Positions 62,301-64,000 of a stretch of DNA of 64,000 bases are shown here, in pieces. The DNA is taken from the NCBI RefSeq assembly GCF_901000735.1, contig NC_081545.1:36015634-36079633 (forward strand). The letters run 5' to 3'. This stretch comes from Corylus avellana (taxonomy: Eukaryota > Streptophyta > Magnoliopsida > Fagales > Betulaceae). Each line of letters starts with the position of its first letter. Position 1 is the stretch's first letter. The notes beneath the pieces were generated by a model that searched no databases, was not told where the DNA came from, and was given only the letters and a program-made list of their open reading frames with translations. The position numbers and the translations under genes were made by a program.

Positions 62301-62565
62301 CAATTTTTTTATTTTTTTATTTTTATAAGTAAGCTACACGGTGATTAATCTTAATCTTTAATTATGTTTTGAAGGGAGGAAGCAGGAATTAAGAGACAAG
62401 GACAAATCTAAAAAATTATATTTAGAAGTCAAGTCTGAGGTTGCGAGATGCATTGATTATTTGAAGGAAAAAAGAGAAAAAGATCCTTACAGAAATTTGT
62501 TGTCTCGATTAATTTACCAAGCTACAAATGGCTTTACATCTGAAGTTCCTACATTTGAACTTTGA
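56389..62565 (+). pseudogene. Phytyl-ester-synthase-like esterase/acyltransferase (PES family), with two frame breaks
   Basis: Fourteen exons: 56389-56770, 57212-57263, 57493-57548, 57809-57967, 58127-58238, 58360-58466, 58662-58772, 58995-59103, 59461-59591, 60050-60419, 60931-61044, 61384-61469, 61626-61735, 62375-62565. The full domain plan of plastid PES proteins is present: a Ser/Arg-rich transit-peptide-like start, the alpha/beta-hydrolase nucleophile elbow VGESFGGCLALA, and late FNDSGHFLFLEDG. Then comes the acyltransferase half with GYHMLLGLDSFPLV, YPGGMREALHRKGEEY and the C terminus GFTSEVPTFEL. PES enzymes esterify phytol and diacylglycerol with fatty acids during senescence or stress. 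Exon 5 has one extra base near 58176-58183, giving TAG at 58204-58206. Exon 7 lacks 11 bases after 58668 compared with the expected VLADILPKE, giving TAA at 58704-58706. All other exons and phases are intact, so it is a recent pseudogene or contains sequence errors. Confidence 0.8.
59704..60017. mobile_element. Tourist-like MITE (314 bp) in an intron of the PES-like gene
   Basis: The left end GGCCCTGTTTGCCAATGGCC and the reverse complement of the right end (GGGTGTGTTTGCCAATGGCC) match well beyond 30 bases, including CTGGAACGGTACTGTT. TAA flanks both ends (59701-59703 and 60018-60020), as for PIF/Harbinger-Tourist elements. The interior is related to 28963-29170 and to a fragment at about 56935-57060. 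The right end lies 32 bases before exon 10 of the host gene. Confidence 0.85.
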
Positions 62566-62668
62566 ATAATTCGCCCATTGAAGATGAATTCCACTTTTTC
62601 TCTTGAAGAAGCCCATGAACTTTTCTTGGGATGTTGTAGCCATAGGTCTGGTGGTGGCATTGATTTAT

Positions 62669-62818
62669 GAGGAGTGCTACATATACTATCAAGTGTTCCA
62701 TTTCAAGTTCTCACTTTCTGATATGTCAATAAAAATTACTATTAGATAAAATAATAAATGAAAATTTTCATTGTTACGTCAAATAGTGCATAACTAGAAG
62801 TATGTATAGCATTTCTCT
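62669..62818. mobile_element. Short MITE (150 bp) with perfect 9-bp target duplication
   Basis: The ends GAGGAGTGCTACATATAC and GTATGTATAGCATTTCTC are imperfect inverted repeats. TTGATTTAT is duplicated exactly (62660-62668 and 62819-62827). It lies about 100 bases after the stop of the PES-like gene, possibly in its 3' UTR. Confidence 0.85.
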
Positions 62819-63231
62819 TGATTTATTCTCCATAAGGGTGGGAAAGTTTAGGACAATTTGTTTTTTATTATTGTCATTATATGTATAAACAGGCCTTTTG
62901 ACCAGGGCGTTATTGGAAACAAAATTCTCTCTTTAAATTTATTGATTTGGGGAGACTATGATGGAGTATGATAATTAAAAAACAAGGCATTTGTTTATAA
63001 GATTTTATTCTCTCTTTTTTTTTTTTTGCCATTTATTTTTCTGTTACTTGTACCTCTCCCACCTCGTTACTTACATGAATCTTTATATATACTTATATAA
63101 ATAGTTACACTAGAGTTATAGCAATGAATTTAGATTTGTTTGTTGAGAAAAGGAGATAAGGAGAAAAAACAAAAACTTACATATTTTTTGTTTATTTCTC
63201 TTACAAATTTATTATTGAATAGGTGAAATTC

Positions 63232-63385
63232 GAGTAATGATAGGGATTATCTTTTTATTATTTTTTTATCCTCTTAAAACTGATGTGACTTTTAAAATTA
63301 CCATTAAATTTTAGATGAATCATACTTAAATTTTGATCGAATGATAATTTTAAAAGTCACATTAAAAATAATTCCTAACATTACT
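63232..63385. mobile_element. Short MITE (154 bp) with 9-bp target duplication
   Basis: It starts GAGTAATGATAGGGATTATC and ends ATAATTCCTAACATTACT. The flanks GTGAAATTC (63223-63231) and GTAAAATTC (63386-63394) form a 9-bp duplication with one change. The interior (TTTTAAAATTACCATTAAAT) matches the 54186 copy. Confidence 0.82.
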
Positions 63386-63571
63386 GTAAAATTCAAGTAA
63401 AATTTCTTGAACTTGATGGTATATCTGGCATGTCCGAGATAGACGAGTTATTCAAGAGAATAAAAAAATAAAAAAATTCTCTAAGGTTATTGTAGTTTAT
63501 ACCGTTAAAGCACTCGTGTCTAAAATAAAATAAAAAGTGTGGTGAGCAACAGATAACAACTACAACCATCA

Positions 63572-63797
63572 ATGGAGCTCACGACCTTCCACTCGTCCTG
63601 CAATGGCCTCCGATTTCGGAGCCCGTCGCTCCCTTTTCAAGCGGTGCCTTGGAATTTCATCGGCCTCGCCCAGTTCCCACACTCCTTATCCACTTGCAAT
63701 AGACACAAACTTGTCTCTACAGCAACCTCACAGTCTCACAATCCCTCCCCAAAGCCTCTCTCCACGACTTGCTCTGTGGCCAATGATAGCTCTCTCA
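63572..63797 (+). CDS. First exon of a gene running off the window; transit-peptide-like N terminus
   Basis: The ATG at 63572 opens MELTTFHSSCNGLRFRSPSL and continues Ser/Thr/Pro-rich with few acidic residues to ATSQSHNPSPKPLSTTCSVA then NDSSL, as in a chloroplast transit peptide. A good donor (CTCA/GTGAGT) at 63798 gives phase 1; reading through would stop at 63820. The remaining 200 bases are intron or hold an exon I cannot define. The product is not recognisable from this exon. In Arabidopsis the plastid shikimate-kinase-like gene SKL1 (At3g26900) lies in the corresponding block, so SKL1 is a guess that the next kilobase would settle. Confidence 0.6.
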
Positions 63798-64000
63798 GTG
63801 AGTCGTTTGCAGAAATCTAGTTCTTATTTCTGAATCTTTTCTCTCCTCTTTTTTTGTGTGGATAATATTGTAATTGTTTCATTGAATTGAGGATGTCAAT
63901 TTATGTTTCCTGTTTCTTGTCGTATTGGGTTGTTTCCAGTTTTGCCAACCGTTGTGTTTTCAGTAATCAAACAGCTTGAATTGATGAAGTTTTTCTTAGC
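63798..64000 (+). other. Probable first intron of the gene starting at 63572
   Basis: T-rich sequence after the donor. An acceptor-like TTTCCAG lies near 63935-63941, but no exon can be confirmed before the window ends. Confidence 0.4.

Noticed and set aside
1..64000. CRISPR arrays, operons, phage or bacterial defence systems
   Set aside because: The window is a plant nuclear sequence with spliced genes; no regular repeat-spacer array or bacterial gene is present.

Overview
This is a plant nuclear DNA window. Genes have GT-AG introns and AT-rich introns and intergenic DNA, and plant-specific families are present (RLCK-VII kinase, NAC factor, two-domain DRB protein, plastid phytyl-ester-synthase-type acyltransferase). 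Gene content and repeats suggest a eudicot, probably a woody rosid. A closer placement (for example Fagales) is only a guess. All complete genes lie on the + strand. Exon limits were read by eye from splice sites and reading phase, without transcript data. Layout: 226-898, last two exons of a gene entering from the left; 2326-6809, RLCK-VII kinase; 8056-8127, tRNA-Glu(TTC); 10470-15273, DHHC S-acyltransferase; 18182-19641, DRB3/DRB5-like dsRNA-binding protein; 21581-23012, intact kelch-type gene; 25574-27773, its broken tandem copy; 31028-34021, glycerophosphodiester phosphodiesterase (GDPD) with two P1BS phosphate-starvation sites in its promoter; 39507-40512, NAC factor; 43431-45267, small MGCG-type protein of unknown function; 48364-53451, BAR/proline-rich protein of the At2g33490/At3g26910 type; 56389-62565, phytyl-ester-synthase-like gene with two frame breaks; 63572 to the window edge, first exon of a gene with a transit-peptide-like N terminus. 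From memory of Arabidopsis locus numbers, the order PAT, DRB, GDPD, NAC, BAR, PES matches At5g41060-At5g41130. RLCK, PAT, DRB, BAR, PES also matches At3g26940-At3g26840. The kelch pair appears to be an insertion into this old collinear block. The main novelty lies in the mobile elements. A 740-bp Mutator-like element with about 105-bp or longer terminal inverted repeats and a perfect 9-bp target duplication splits the second kelch gene, and it carries an antisense piece of a ferritin gene (a Pack-MULE). A 382-bp near-perfect foldback element has its own 9-bp duplication. Four short MITEs of about 150-180 bp also have 9-bp duplications, and a Tourist-like element with TAA duplications sits 32 bases upstream of an exon of the acyltransferase gene. 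The genes are independent transcription units with no operon-like organisation. The likely shared themes are membrane lipid and phosphate metabolism (GDPD, PES), lipid-anchored signalling (RLCK, PAT, MGCG protein) and small-RNA biology (DRB).
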